In this document: piece by piece, positions 1 through 9,045 of the stretch
Position numbering within the stretch: the first letter of the stretch is position 1
Layout: every line of letters begins with the position of its first letter
NCBI GenBank assembly: GCA_963784425.1
Contig: CAWARM010000013.1
Coordinates: forward strand, 62,001-126,000
Length of the DNA: 64,000 nt
From: SHZL01 sp963784425
GTDB lineage: Bacteria > Pseudomonadota > Gammaproteobacteria > Xanthomonadales > SZUA-36
Reading direction: 5' to 3'
Program-made: the position numbers and the translations under genes
Notes under the pieces: generated by a model
The model's database searches: none
What the model was told of the DNA's origin: nothing
The model's input: only the letters and a program-made list of their open reading frames with translations

Positions 1-52
1 GAGGCCGGGATGACGAGTCCTGGATCAAGCCGGAAATGACGTCATTCGTGCC

Positions 53-736
53 TTAGGGCTGTTTCTCGACATTTTCCCCGGGCCTGGCACCCGCAAATGG
101 CGGCCCCGAAAATTCTGCTTCGACAATCACCTCCACGGTGTCGCTCACGCCCATCGTGGTGCCCGGGGCGGGGATACCAAAGGCGATGCCGAATTCAGAG
201 CGCTGCAAGGAACCGTGCGCGGAGAAACCGATGCGCGCATGCGGGTCCATTGGATGGCCTTCATAGCCGCCGTTGAACGTGGCTTCCAGCGCAAGCGGTT
301 TGGTCACGCCGTGCAGCGTAAAATCGCCCAGGATGCGAAAAGTATTGGCTCCTGTCGATTCGACTTGGGTGGAGCGAAACGTCATCTCAGGAAACTGCGC
401 TGCAGCCAGCCACTTTTCCCCCAGCAGTGCGTCAGTGAAACCCGGTGGCGGATTGTCAAGATCGAGCGAACGGGGGTCAACCGTTGCGGTCACGCTTGAG
501 GCAGTGAGGTCGGCTGGATCGAACTGCAACCGGGCATCGAAGCGTTTGAAGCGCGCAGTGTAATTTGAAAATCCCAGGTGATTCACCCGAAAGGTGAGGC
601 TCGCGTGCGCTTTATCGAGCGTGTAACTGCCTGCTGGCACCTTCGCGGCATTGGGGGCAGTTTCATCGGCCACTGCCGCTGGGTGCATCCAGGCGGCGAT
701 AGTCAGTATCAAACAAAGCATGTACTGTAGTTTCAT
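53..736 (-). CDS. YceI family periplasmic protein
   Basis: A 227-residue exported protein. It starts with a signal peptide of about 23 residues (hydrophobic core LCLILTIAAW, cleavage near AVA-DE). From about residue 35 it has the YceI pattern: GSYTLDKAHASLTF, then NHLGFSNYTARF, FPEMTFRST and a late GDFTLHGVTKPL segment. YceI proteins fold as a lipocalin-like barrel that binds isoprenoid-type lipids in the periplasm; the ligand here is unknown. The ATG at 736 is directly followed by a basic residue and the signal peptide, which supports this start. It lies upstream of hemH on the same strand, but a 19-bp inverted repeat separates the two genes, so cotranscription is uncertain. Confidence 0.9.
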   Translation of the reverse strand: MKLQYMLCLILTIAAWMHPAAVADETAPNAAKVPAGSYTLDKAHASLTFRVNHLGFSNYTARFKRFDARLQFDPADLTASSVTATVDPRSLDLDNPPPGFTDALLGEKWLAAAQFPEMTFRSTQVESTGANTFRILGDFTLHGVTKPLALEATFNGGYEGHPMDPHARIGFSAHGSLQRSEFGIAFGIPAPGTTMGVSDTVEVIVEAEFSGPPFAGARPGENVEKQP

Positions 737-747
737 TTCGTCCCAAG

Positions 748-820
748 GGGGTCAGAGTAAAATTCCGCGAAAATTACCTGAAACCAGAACGCTTGCATAG
801 TGGAATTTTACTCTGACCCC
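748..820. repeat. 19-bp perfect inverted repeat overlapping the hemH stop
   Basis: The arm at 748-766 (GGGGTCAGAGTAAAATTCC) is exactly complementary to 802-820, with 35 bases between them. The right arm supplies the last four codons and the stop of hemH. The element could act as a transcription terminator or be a REP-like mobile palindrome; arms with this GGGGTCAGAGT core resemble repeats I associate with REP-type elements in proteobacteria, but that is from memory and was not searched. Confidence 0.7.
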
Positions 821-1791
821 AAAATGACCTGCCGCAAGGCCTCGACATGCCCGTCCGAGTCATTCAGTGCCGGAATATATTCCAGGCTATCCCCGCCCGC
901 GGCGATGAAGTTCTCGTGATTCTGCATGGCGATTTCTTCCAGTGTCTCCAGGCAATCGACGGCGAAGCCGGGGCACACCACCTGGACATGGCGCACGCCC
1001 TGCTGCGCCAATTGCTTCAGCGTCAGGTCGGTATACGGCATCAGCCAGGGTTCGCGCCCTACCCGTGACTGGAACGTCAGCAGCCACTCATCATCTTCCA
1101 GCTGCGCTGCACGTGCGATGGCGGCAACACTGGCGCGACAATGTTGTTCGTACGGATCGCCATTGGCGGCATAGCGCTGCGGTATGCCATGCAGGGAAAA
1201 CACCAGCTTGTCGGCCGTACCCGATTTTTTGCGGAAATCCACGATGCTGGTTGCAACCGCCGCAACCCATGCCGGGTGAAGGTGGTACTCATTGATGCGA
1301 CTAAGTTCCGGATGCCAGTTCATTTCCTGCAAAGCCTGTTCCACGGAATCATAAATCGATGACGTGGTGGTGCCGGAGAACTGCGGATAAAGAGGCAGGA
1401 CTGCAAGCGAATTTACGCCACCCTGGCGCAGATCCTCCAGGGCCGAGCGGATGGAAGGCTCGCCATAGCGCATCCCTGTTGTGATTTTGCAAACGCCTTG
1501 CATGCGCGTTGCCAACTTCTGCGTAAGCCTGCGGGTGAACACCAGCAGGGGCGAGCCTTCCGGCAACCAGATGCTGCGGTAGGCGGCAGCGGAACGCCTG
1601 CAGCGCAGAGGAATGATCACGAGATTCAACAGCGGCAGCCACAACCAGCGCGGTAAATCAACCACGCGTGGATCAGACAGGAACGCCCGAAGAAATTTTG
1701 CCACGCCACGAGGATCCGGGCTTTCCGGCGTTCCAAGGTTCGCCACCAGAACCCCGCAGCTGTCTGTTTCTTTATCGTCTTTCACATGCAT
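808..1791 (-). CDS. hemH: Ferrochelatase
   Basis: Inserts ferrous iron into protoporphyrin IX, the last step of protohaem synthesis, at the inner membrane face. The 327 residues match the usual bacterial length of about 320-370. It opens with GVLVANLGTPESPD, carries the catalytic histidine in SLHGIPQRY (His201) and the signature CPGFAVDCLETLEE with the conserved glutamate (Glu282). The start at 1791 gives a short basic/acidic leader before the first strand. The last residues (LGSE and stop) lie inside the right arm of the inverted repeat at 802-820, so the native C-terminus may have been replaced when that repeat arrived. The gene stands alone, with no other haem genes nearby. Confidence 0.96.
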   Translation of the reverse strand: MHVKDDKETDSCGVLVANLGTPESPDPRGVAKFLRAFLSDPRVVDLPRWLWLPLLNLVIIPLRCRRSAAAYRSIWLPEGSPLLVFTRRLTQKLATRMQGVCKITTGMRYGEPSIRSALEDLRQGGVNSLAVLPLYPQFSGTTTSSIYDSVEQALQEMNWHPELSRINEYHLHPAWVAAVATSIVDFRKKSGTADKLVFSLHGIPQRYAANGDPYEQHCRASVAAIARAAQLEDDEWLLTFQSRVGREPWLMPYTDLTLKQLAQQGVRHVQVVCPGFAVDCLETLEEIAMQNHENFIAAGGDSLEYIPALNDSDGHVEALRQVILGSE

Positions 1792-2084
1792 AACCCGGTC
1801 TCAAATACTGTTGTAAAAGTGCCACAGAGCACCCGTCTATGATCCTTGAAAAGCCAGCGGAATAACAGGCTTGCACCTGCATTCAGGCGTAAGGTCCTGT
1901 TCCTCATGGCTCTTGGCAAAATTGTGCTTTTGTCGCCGTGCGCGCCCCCGGGAGAAGCCTGTTGCAAACTCACCACGGAACTGGAATTCATGCTTAAAAA
2001 AGACCAGTAAGGTTATGTTTTACCTATTTTTTCTGCTAGCATGTGCGTCCGCTCGTGCGCCAGAGCAGAAATGGTTTTGGACTG

Positions 2085-3689
2085 ATGAAAAAAGCAATAA
2101 CAATAATCGCACTAAGCCTTGCAGCGGCGTTTTCCATGGCCGTGAATGCAGCACCCGATGGCTATAGCATTAACTCCGACAGTCCGTCCAGCGATACCGA
2201 CAGCCTGTACCGCATCGATCTGAGTACCGGTGCGCAAACCCGGCTCGGTCGCGTTCAGTCGCTGGGCCAAACCCGCATCGATGTTGAAGGCCTGGCCTTC
2301 TCGCCTGATGGCACGCTCTATGGCGTGGATGATGACTCCATGAAGCTGTTTCCCCTCAACACGGACAACGGTGTGATCATTGACTCACAGGAAGTGAACA
2401 TCACTGGCATGGGTCCTGCGGGTGGCAATGATTTTGGTTTGACTTTTGCCTGCGATGGCGGCCTCTATGCAACGTCGGTCAGCCAGAAGTCGCTGTACCG
2501 CATGAACCTCGACGGCAGCACCGCGCGGATTGGAAGCCTGGGAAGTCTGGGCCAAAACATCAGCGCGCTGGCAGCCTATGGCAATCCGGTACAACTGTAC
2601 GGACTGAGCAACGGCCTAAAGGCAGACCAGAGTGCCGATACGCGCTCACTCTACAGCATCAATACCAGCACCGGCGCAGCTACACTTATTGGCGCGCTCG
2701 GACCCGCGGCTGGCGCCTACAATGAAGCGGGACTGGACTTCGACAGCGACGGACAATTGTGGGCCATAACCGATCGCCGGGCCGCACCCGGGGGTCCATT
2801 TGGCAGCCAGCTGCTGAGCATCGATAAGGCGACCGGCACGGCTACCCTGAAATCCACCACCGCGGAAAGCGGCTTTGAAAGCCTGGCCATCACGGTGCCG
2901 CGCGGGTGTGATGTGGGCAATGGTCAAACGGCACAATTTGTGGTGCAGAAGCGCTTCGTGGACAACAATGACATAACCCCGGTTACCTTGAATCTCAGTT
3001 GCAATACCGGCTTGCCACTGAGCCAGTCCATCACCGTGCAGCCCAACACCGGCGGGTACAATCAGTACGAAGTGAATTTCATTGTAGAGAGTTTCAGCGA
3101 CGGCCAGTTGTCCTGCACTGTCACCGAAACCCCGGTTGCTGGCTACTCTCCGACCTACACCTGCCTGGGGGAGTCGGGGTGCGGGGAGGCGCAGAGTTCC
3201 GCATCCTGCGTTTTCAATGGCGTAACAATCGGCAGCGAAAACCTGTGCCAGATCCAGAACTACCCCAATCCGGTTAATTTTACCGTGATCAAGGAATGGT
3301 TAGTCGCCGCCGGGGAAGTGGGCGAAAGTGACATCAGCGAAATCGAACTGCAATGTGCCAATGTCTTTGGCGGGGATGGCGAAAGCAACGGCAACAGCAT
3401 GCACTGGAACTGGACCGTGCAAGGTAACAGCAGCCGGACAGGCGTCGTGTATCCGGATTTTGCTGGCAGCACTGCGTGCAGTGCGACCGAGTCTTCCCTA
3501 TCCAGTGGCGTTGAAGCAGACAACGGTTGTGCCGACTGGATTCCGGTGCTTATTGGTGATACCACGAAATCATGCACCATCATCAACACGGTCTTCCTGG
3601 AAGGCATTCCAACCCTGAACGACTTTGGCAAGCTCCTGTTTGCACTGCTGATGCTGGGCTCCGGATTCATCGCAATGCGGCGCATCTGA
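2085..3689 (+). CDS. IPTL-CTERM sorting-domain surface protein with beta-propeller-like region
   Basis: A predicted secreted protein of 534 residues. The N-terminus MKKAITIIALSLAAAF followed by VNAAP is a signal peptide, which favours ATG 2085 over the in-frame GTG at 2043. Residues about 25-285 show repeated propeller-like units (SLYRIDLSTGAQTRLG, LAFSPDGTLYGVDDD, SLYSINTSTGAATLIG). Residues about 290-500 are Cys-containing and include a TVIKEWLV segment of the kind seen in other sorted surface proteins. The last 28 residues are a textbook IPTL-CTERM tail: GIPTLNDFG, a hydrophobic helix, then MRRI. Such tails are recognised by an exosortase-type enzyme, and no such enzyme lies in this window. 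Ligand and function are unknown. Confidence 0.85.
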   Translation: MKKAITIIALSLAAAFSMAVNAAPDGYSINSDSPSSDTDSLYRIDLSTGAQTRLGRVQSLGQTRIDVEGLAFSPDGTLYGVDDDSMKLFPLNTDNGVIIDSQEVNITGMGPAGGNDFGLTFACDGGLYATSVSQKSLYRMNLDGSTARIGSLGSLGQNISALAAYGNPVQLYGLSNGLKADQSADTRSLYSINTSTGAATLIGALGPAAGAYNEAGLDFDSDGQLWAITDRRAAPGGPFGSQLLSIDKATGTATLKSTTAESGFESLAITVPRGCDVGNGQTAQFVVQKRFVDNNDITPVTLNLSCNTGLPLSQSITVQPNTGGYNQYEVNFIVESFSDGQLSCTVTETPVAGYSPTYTCLGESGCGEAQSSASCVFNGVTIGSENLCQIQNYPNPVNFTVIKEWLVAAGEVGESDISEIELQCANVFGGDGESNGNSMHWNWTVQGNSSRTGVVYPDFAGSTACSATESSLSSGVEADNGCADWIPVLIGDTTKSCTIINTVFLEGIPTLNDFGKLLFALLMLGSGFIAMRRI

Positions 3690-3767
3690 GCCAGGACCGC
3701 ATCCCTTGCAGTCCCGTGTCCCGAATTGAGTTAAACTTCAGTCTTTCTGGAAGCAAGGAGAGCATTG

Positions 3768-4016
3768 ATGGGACTAGGTGGAGTTAGTATTTGGCAGCTG
3801 CTGATCCTGCTGCTGATTATCGTCATGGTTTTCGGCACCAAGAAGCTGCGCAACATGGGCAGCGACCTCGGTGCTGCGGTCAAGGGATTTCGACAGGGTA
3901 TGGAGGGCGAAAAGGCTGGCGATGCAGACCATCCCGAATCCCAACAGCTTGGTGCTGAATCCACACCCCCACCTTCTGCCAACCAGCCAGCAAAGAAAGA
4001 ATCCACCCCGAATTGA
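3768..4016 (+). CDS. tatA: Sec-independent protein translocase subunit TatA
   Basis: Small pore-forming subunit of the twin-arginine translocase that moves folded proteins across the inner membrane. The 82 residues have the family layout: short N-terminus GLGGVSIWQLLILLLIIV (membrane helix), FGTKKL hinge, amphipathic helix GSDLGAAVKGFRQGM, then a polar tail rich in P, E and K. A Shine-Dalgarno AAGGAG at 3755-3760 lies seven bases before ATG 3768; a TTG at 3765 is the less likely start. It is followed ten bases later by tatB and then tatC in the usual order. Confidence 0.96.
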   Translation: MGLGGVSIWQLLILLLIIVMVFGTKKLRNMGSDLGAAVKGFRQGMEGEKAGDADHPESQQLGAESTPPPSANQPAKKESTPN

Positions 4017-4025
4017 TACCCCGCC

Positions 4026-4376
4026 ATGTTTGAGGTTGGCTTTTCGGAGTTGGTGTTGCTGTCGATTATCGGATTGCTGGTACTGGGGCCGGAACGGCTT
4101 CCTAAAGTTGCCCGCACTTTAGGTGGAATCACGCGTAAGGCGCGCAGCAGTTGGCTGAATCTGAAACGGTCGATTGAAGAAGAAATCCGTGCAGAAGAAC
4201 TCAAAGTTCCCCTGAAGAAATTCCAGGATGAAATCAAAGCCGCCGTAGCGGAAGTGGACACCAAAGTGGCCTCGGCCAGGAAAATTGTGGCTGATCTGGA
4301 CGCCCCGGTAAATTCAGAGCAAAAACCCGTGCCCCCCGCGACACCAACACCAACACCGCCCGCCGATGGCCAGTAA
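4026..4376 (+). CDS. tatB: Sec-independent protein translocase subunit TatB
   Basis: Substrate-receptor partner of TatC. The 116 residues begin MFEVGFSELVLLSIIGLLVLGPERLPKVAR in pattern: membrane helix, the TatB-typical GPERLP hinge, then a long amphipathic helix (GGITRKARSSWLNLKRSIEEE) and a proline/threonine-rich tail. The GPERLP motif and the longer helix separate it from TatA. Its last 11 bases overlap the start of tatC, so the two are probably translationally coupled. Confidence 0.96.
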   Translation: MFEVGFSELVLLSIIGLLVLGPERLPKVARTLGGITRKARSSWLNLKRSIEEEIRAEELKVPLKKFQDEIKAAVAEVDTKVASARKIVADLDAPVNSEQKPVPPATPTPTPPADGQ

Positions 4377-5136
4377 GGACGCAGCCACAGACCAGGAACA
4401 ATCGTTCATGGAGCACCTGATCGAACTGCGTAGCAGGCTACTTAAGGCCTTGCTGTCGGTGTTCCTGATCTTGCTGGTCCTGTTGCCTTTTTCCCAGCGT
4501 TTGTATGCTTTGCTGGCGGCGCCCTTGATGGCGCGTCTGCCCGCGGGCAGCAACATGATTGCGATAGACGTGGCATCCCCCTTTCTCACTCCGTTCAAGT
4601 TTGCCCTGCTGTTGGCGTTCATGCTGGCCATTCCCGCAGTGTTCTACCAATTGTGGTCCTTTGTTGCGCCAGCACTGTATCGCAACGAACAACGCCTGGC
4701 CAAGCCCCTGCTGTATTCCTCGGTCATATTGTTTTACTGCGGTTGCCTGTTCGCCTATTTCCTCGTATTCCCGATCATGTTCGGCTTCTTTACCAGCATG
4801 GCGCCGGCAGGCGTGGCCGTGATGACCGACATCAGCAAGTACCTTGATTTTGTCATGACAATGTTTATCGCCTTCGGAGTTACGTTCGAAGTTCCCATTG
4901 CCGTCATCATCCTGGTAGCCACCGGGATCATAACAGTGGATAAACTGGTGGAGATGCGTCCCTATGTGATCGTGGGTGCATTTGCCGTTGGTATGTTCCT
5001 GACGCCACCGGATGTTTTCTCGCAAACACTGGTTGCTGTGCCCATGTGGATGCTGTTCGAGCTGGGCCTCTTGTTGTGCCGCATCCTGGTGCCGCACCGA
5101 CCAGATAGCGAGGAACGCGATCAAGCCAGCAGTTGA
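4366..5136 (+). CDS. tatC: Sec-independent protein translocase subunit TatC
   Basis: Polytopic receptor that recognises twin-arginine signal peptides. The 256 residues carry the N-terminal FMEHLIELRSRLLKAL motif, six predicted membrane helices, and the conserved FVAPALYRNEQR loop after helix 2. The Glu in FGVTFEVP, conserved in the family, is present. It starts inside the end of tatB. Its 3' end overlaps the convergent membrane-protein gene at 5121 by 16 bases. Confidence 0.97.
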   Translation: MASKDAATDQEQSFMEHLIELRSRLLKALLSVFLILLVLLPFSQRLYALLAAPLMARLPAGSNMIAIDVASPFLTPFKFALLLAFMLAIPAVFYQLWSFVAPALYRNEQRLAKPLLYSSVILFYCGCLFAYFLVFPIMFGFFTSMAPAGVAVMTDISKYLDFVMTMFIAFGVTFEVPIAVIILVATGIITVDKLVEMRPYVIVGAFAVGMFLTPPDVFSQTLVAVPMWMLFELGLLLCRILVPHRPDSEERDQASS

Positions 5137-5987
5137 CCGTCGCTGCCCTCACTGTCGCCCGTCTCCGGCTGCACCGCTTCAATTTCGTAAATGTCCCGGA
5201 AAGCACAGAATTGCGTGCCGAATACCACTAGTTGAAACGCCAGCGCGATCAGCATGACCAGTCCGGTGATAAGAACCGACACACCTCCTGCCGAATCCAC
5301 CAGCTGGAACAGGATGGCGATGAGCAAGGCAACGGGAATCAACAGCACCACCAGGCCAAGCGCAAGTAGCGTAAACGGGCGCCAGTTCAGCATCATGGCC
5401 TTGCAGCCGCTGATAATCGATACAAAGAGCTTTTCGTCGCGGAACCACACCAGGGGAATCGCCAGGTAACTCAAGGTGCCGCTCAGGCCCACTCCGACCG
5501 CAATGGCATAGGCAAAGCGCATCACCAGTTGTGGATCGAGTTCGCCCAGCGCATCTACGTCCCCCTGCTCAATCCGGGCAAGCAATTCCTGGGGAAGCAG
5601 GTCCTGGCTGCCTGACAGCATGGCAGAAACGGACACAATCGCCACTGCGAACAGGATGGCGCCCATCCCCATGAAACGACCGGTCTTTGCACCCGCCAGC
5701 AGAGGGGCAAACAGCACGGTGGCCGCAAATCGTTTACCGGCTGCGGCGAGCCAGAATGCCTGCAAGACACCAGCCGACAGTGCCGGAACCGCGAGGATGA
5801 TGAACAGTCCCAGCAATGGGACGCGCGTGAGCCCAAGGATCAGCTGCAACAGCACCGCAAGAAACAGGAGTCGGGCCGGCTGGGCCCGAATCAAGGCCAC
5901 CCCCTGCGCCAGCCAGGCTATGCCCTGCCGCGCCGGCAGCACCCTGATGCGCAGTGCTGGTGATGCAGTTGATGGTTGATCAGGCAT
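5121..5987 (-). CDS. BPSS1780-like multi-pass membrane protein
   Basis: About 288 residues when started at ATG 5987. This start is preferred because the family-like sequence LPARQGIAWLAQGVALIRAQP begins shortly after it, while the upstream in-frame extension to 6107 looks non-coding and runs into the promoter region of the rhomboid gene. The protein has about six hydrophobic segments, including a LLFLAVLLQLILGL helix and VSVLITGLVMLIALAFQLVV. It resembles the uncharacterised BPSS1780 family of membrane proteins; no enzymatic motif is visible. It is convergent with tatC and overlaps its end. Confidence 0.75.
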   Translation of the reverse strand: MPDQPSTASPALRIRVLPARQGIAWLAQGVALIRAQPARLLFLAVLLQLILGLTRVPLLGLFIILAVPALSAGVLQAFWLAAAGKRFAATVLFAPLLAGAKTGRFMGMGAILFAVAIVSVSAMLSGSQDLLPQELLARIEQGDVDALGELDPQLVMRFAYAIAVGVGLSGTLSYLAIPLVWFRDEKLFVSIISGCKAMMLNWRPFTLLALGLVVLLIPVALLIAILFQLVDSAGGVSVLITGLVMLIALAFQLVVFGTQFCAFRDIYEIEAVQPETGDSEGSDGQLLA

Positions 5988-6121
5988 TTGTTTTCCCGGC
6001 TCCCTCTGGTGCAATGAGATAATTTCCAAATCGTATTGTAATATGAAGCGCGTTGCCGCTTTCCCGCAATCACCCAAATAGTGAAAGAGTCCAGTCTTTG
6101 AAATCACTCCAGACCAGCAGC

Positions 6122-6694
6122 ATGTCCAACCCCCTTTCCATGGCCATCATTTTTTCCTGCGCTATCGTATACCTGTCGCACAATCTATCACCCATGCTGG
6201 CGCTGTGGCCCGTGGGAAGCGGTGGGTTCAGGCCCTGGCAAATTGTCAGCTATGCTTTTTTGCACGGCAGCTTCAATCACCTGTTCTTCAATATGTTCGC
6301 GGTGTGGATGTTTGGCACTCCGCTGGAAGAGGCGTGGGGCAGTAAGCGTTTTCTGTCGTTTTACCTCGTTTGCGTTGTGGGTGCGGCACTGGCCCAAATG
6401 GCCGTGCAGTACTTCAGCGGTGGCATGTACCCCACCATTGGAGCATCAGGCGGCGTATTCGGCCTGTTGCTGGCCTACGGAGTCATGTGGCCAAACAATC
6501 GATTGTTCCTGCTGTTTATCCCCGTTCCCATCAAGGCCAAATGGTTTGTCCTGCTGTACGGCGGAGCGGAACTGGTTTTTGGCATAACCGGGGTTGTTCC
6601 AGGGGTTGCGCATTTTGCCCACCTTGGTGGGATGGTGTTTGGCGCCGGCCTGTTGTGGAAATGGGGCTGGCGCCCCGGAATGCGCTGGCAGTAA
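6122..6694 (+). CDS. Rhomboid family intramembrane serine protease
   Basis: A membrane protease that cuts transmembrane substrates inside the bilayer. From ATG 6122 the protein has 190 residues and six hydrophobic segments, the compact bacterial form. The catalytic serine lies in GASGGVFG (Ser109) and its histidine partner in VAHFAHLGG (His167). The oxyanion-region pattern HGSFNHLFFNM (residues 48-58) is also present. An in-frame upstream ATG at 6053 would add 23 polar residues unlike the family. Physiological substrate unknown. It is transcribed convergently with the patatin gene, five bases from its end. Confidence 0.93.
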   Translation: MSNPLSMAIIFSCAIVYLSHNLSPMLALWPVGSGGFRPWQIVSYAFLHGSFNHLFFNMFAVWMFGTPLEEAWGSKRFLSFYLVCVVGAALAQMAVQYFSGGMYPTIGASGGVFGLLLAYGVMWPNNRLFLLFIPVPIKAKWFVLLYGGAELVFGITGVVPGVAHFAHLGGMVFGAGLLWKWGWRPGMRWQ

Positions 6695-6699
6695 ACACC

Positions 6700-8938
6700 T
6701 CACCACCGTGCCGCTCTCCACGGGTTGCCGAGGTAAAAGTACACTGCACCTTGACCGTCGTCGCTGTGGCCGTAGGCCAGGTACACCGGGCCAATGGGTG
6801 TATCAGCGCCAAGGAACACGCTGCCTGAATAGCGCAGGCTGGAGAAACTCACGTCAGCTTGCTGCAGCCAGACGTTTCCGGTCTCCAGAGTGAATCCGGC
6901 AAAAGCCGGGAAGATGTCAATCTCATTGAGCCGCCGGTAATACGCGAAGGTGGCCAGCCCCAATCTGGCGGCCGGAACAGCTGATCGGGCGCAAGGCCGG
7001 ACAAGCGTCCAAATCCGCCCAATTCGTACCAGCGTTCAAGCGGAACGGCATCTTCGAAACTGTAACCAGCCTGCATGTTCAACTGCACTGAGTTCTTGCC
7101 GGATGACCATGCCTTGGCTACCCCCAGGAAAGCCTGCTGGTAGTCGGACGCCGCACCAATCTTATCGCCGGCAAAACGAACTCCAAACGTGAACAACTTA
7201 GCCCTTGCGCGGAAACCACAGATCATCAAAGCTGTCGTGCTCGTAGCGCAGCACAAACTCTCCGATTTTGACCTCGTCATCGGTGAGCAGTTCCGAGTCG
7301 CCAATGAGCACTTCCGCTTTACCCCGATACAGTTCGTAATCCAGCCTCACGAGATTGGTGTTGTCGAGGTTCCGCCCGAATCCCAACGTGGATTCCAGGG
7401 CTGGAAATTTCAATTTGTGCGCGAAATTGATTGTCGTTCGTCGTACAGGTTGAACAACTGCCGCGTCCAGAACGCCCGTGACTCGGTAAACCACCGGGCC
7501 TGTTGATCGATGGGCTGGTAAAAATCGATATCCAGCAGGCCTTCGCGGCCCATCGCGACATCAACGCGCAACTCTCCAGCATAGGAATTCAGTGCGTTGC
7601 GAGTGTAAGCGGCGCCGATTTGATAGTCGGAATTACCGTTGAAATCATCGGAGAATTCGAGGCCAAACTGGAGATAGTTGGGCCCCCAGTGCGCGCAGGA
7701 ACCGCATTGATTTCCAAACCGGTTTCACCTGCGTCGTTGGTAACCAGCTCATAGTTGACCGACTGAAACACATCGATGCTGTAAATGTGACTGATGCTGC
7801 TTTCGAGCTTGTCGAAATCCAGTGGTTTACCCAATTCGATGTCCAGGCGGGAGCGAATGATTTCATCATTGAGAATGGATGCATTATTGACGTCAATAAA
7901 ATGAACAATGTAACTCGCATTCTCTGCAGCGTGGAATTCTGCAAGCCTGGCGCTGGTGTCTTCCGCTGGCAGGGACAATGCCAAAAGTGCGACCTGCTTC
8001 TGCATGACGGATGCGTAACCCGCCGGCACGATATCCAGCAGATTGTTGAAATCAGTGGAGCCGAAATCCCCCAGTTCGGGAACCAGCAGGATGTCCTGTG
8101 GGCCGAGCGTGGCTAGTTGCCTTTCTGTGTTCCTGCGCGTGAGAAAGTTAGTGAGTTGCTCAGTCACCGTGAGCAGGGAATCCAATTCATCACGTGCCAG
8201 CAGGGGTGAAGAAATGTCCACGGCGATGACAATGTCTGCGCCCATTTCCCGCACCACGCTGATAGGCAGGTTATTGGCCATACCGCCGTCAACCAGCATC
8301 ATGTCGTCCATAATGACCGGCGCAAAGACCGCGGGTATGGACATGCTGGCGCGCACCGCAGTGGCCAGGCTGCCACTGCCGAGCACTACTTCCGTACCCG
8401 TCACCAGGTTGGTAGCGACTGCCCGAAAAGGTATGCGCAAGTCATCAAAATCCTGGATTTCGTCTACCCTCAGAAAAGCGCGCTGGAATATCAGGTCCAG
8501 CTTCTGTCCTTCAAAAAAGCCCAATGGCAACTTCAGCTCGCCTCCATTGAAGCCCAGACGATGAGAAATCAGGAAGTCCGCATCCAGTTGTTTTTTGCGC
8601 ATGGTAATCGCCGCACGGTCGGGCTGGTCGGAAAACGCATCCTTCCATTGCGTTTCGGAGACGAATTTTTCAATTTCCTGCGGGCTGTACCCGGCTGCGT
8701 AAAATGCTCCGATGATGGCGCCCATGCTGGTGCCGGCTATGTAGTCAATGGGTATGTGCAACTCTTCCAGCGCTTTTAGTACACCGATATGAGCGCCACC
8801 GCGCGCGCCACCGCCACTAAGCACCAGGCCAATTTTCGGACGGGTTGCTTCCTCCTTCCTTGCTTCGCCAGCCAGTGCGACGGGCATCATCAGCAGAAAG
8901 ATCAACCACGTGGTAAAAACAAGGCACAGCGTTCGCAT
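6700..8938 (-). pseudogene. PlpD-like patatin phospholipase with outer-membrane barrel, several frameshifts
   Basis: Read across frames this is one gene of about 745 residues, close to the length of PlpD-type autotransported phospholipases. The N-terminus (ATG 8938) is a signal peptide. The patatin domain has oxyanion loop GGGARGG (from residue 42), nucleophile GTSMG (Ser71) and the catalytic Asp in LVDGGMANN. It is followed by a POTRA-like segment (DFDKLESSISHIYSIDVF) and a barrel (GRNLDNTNLVRLDYEL, DSFDDLWFPRKG, RWYELGGFGRLSGL, FAYYRRLNEID). The frame changes near 7688, 7440, 7383, 7203 and 6965. The middle three are each repaired by dropping one base; the outer two need one base added or two removed. 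The catalytic half (7690-8938) is one intact frame. It is a decayed gene or sequence error. Confidence 0.8.
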
Positions 8939-9022
8939 TTCGAACTCCAGAAAAGCATCCAGGCCCTGATTATAGCGGCAGCGACTATGTACCTGCCGCG
9001 GCGATTGACTACAATGAGACAA

Positions 9023-9034
9023 GTATTCGAATAC
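9023..9034. promoter_or_regulatory. 12-bp perfect palindrome before acs
   Basis: GTATTCGAATAC reads the same on both strands and lies 11 bases before the acs start codon, within the divergent acs/patatin intergenic region. It could be an operator site. A 12-bp palindrome can occur by chance and no regulator is identified. Confidence 0.3.
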
Positions 9035-9045
9035 GAGATGCAGAT

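Noticed and set aside
1911..1930. Sigma-54-like -24/-12 element (TTGGCAAAATTGTGCTTT) before the IPTL-CTERM gene
   Set aside because: The distance between the GG and GC elements is one base too short for the consensus and no activator site is seen.
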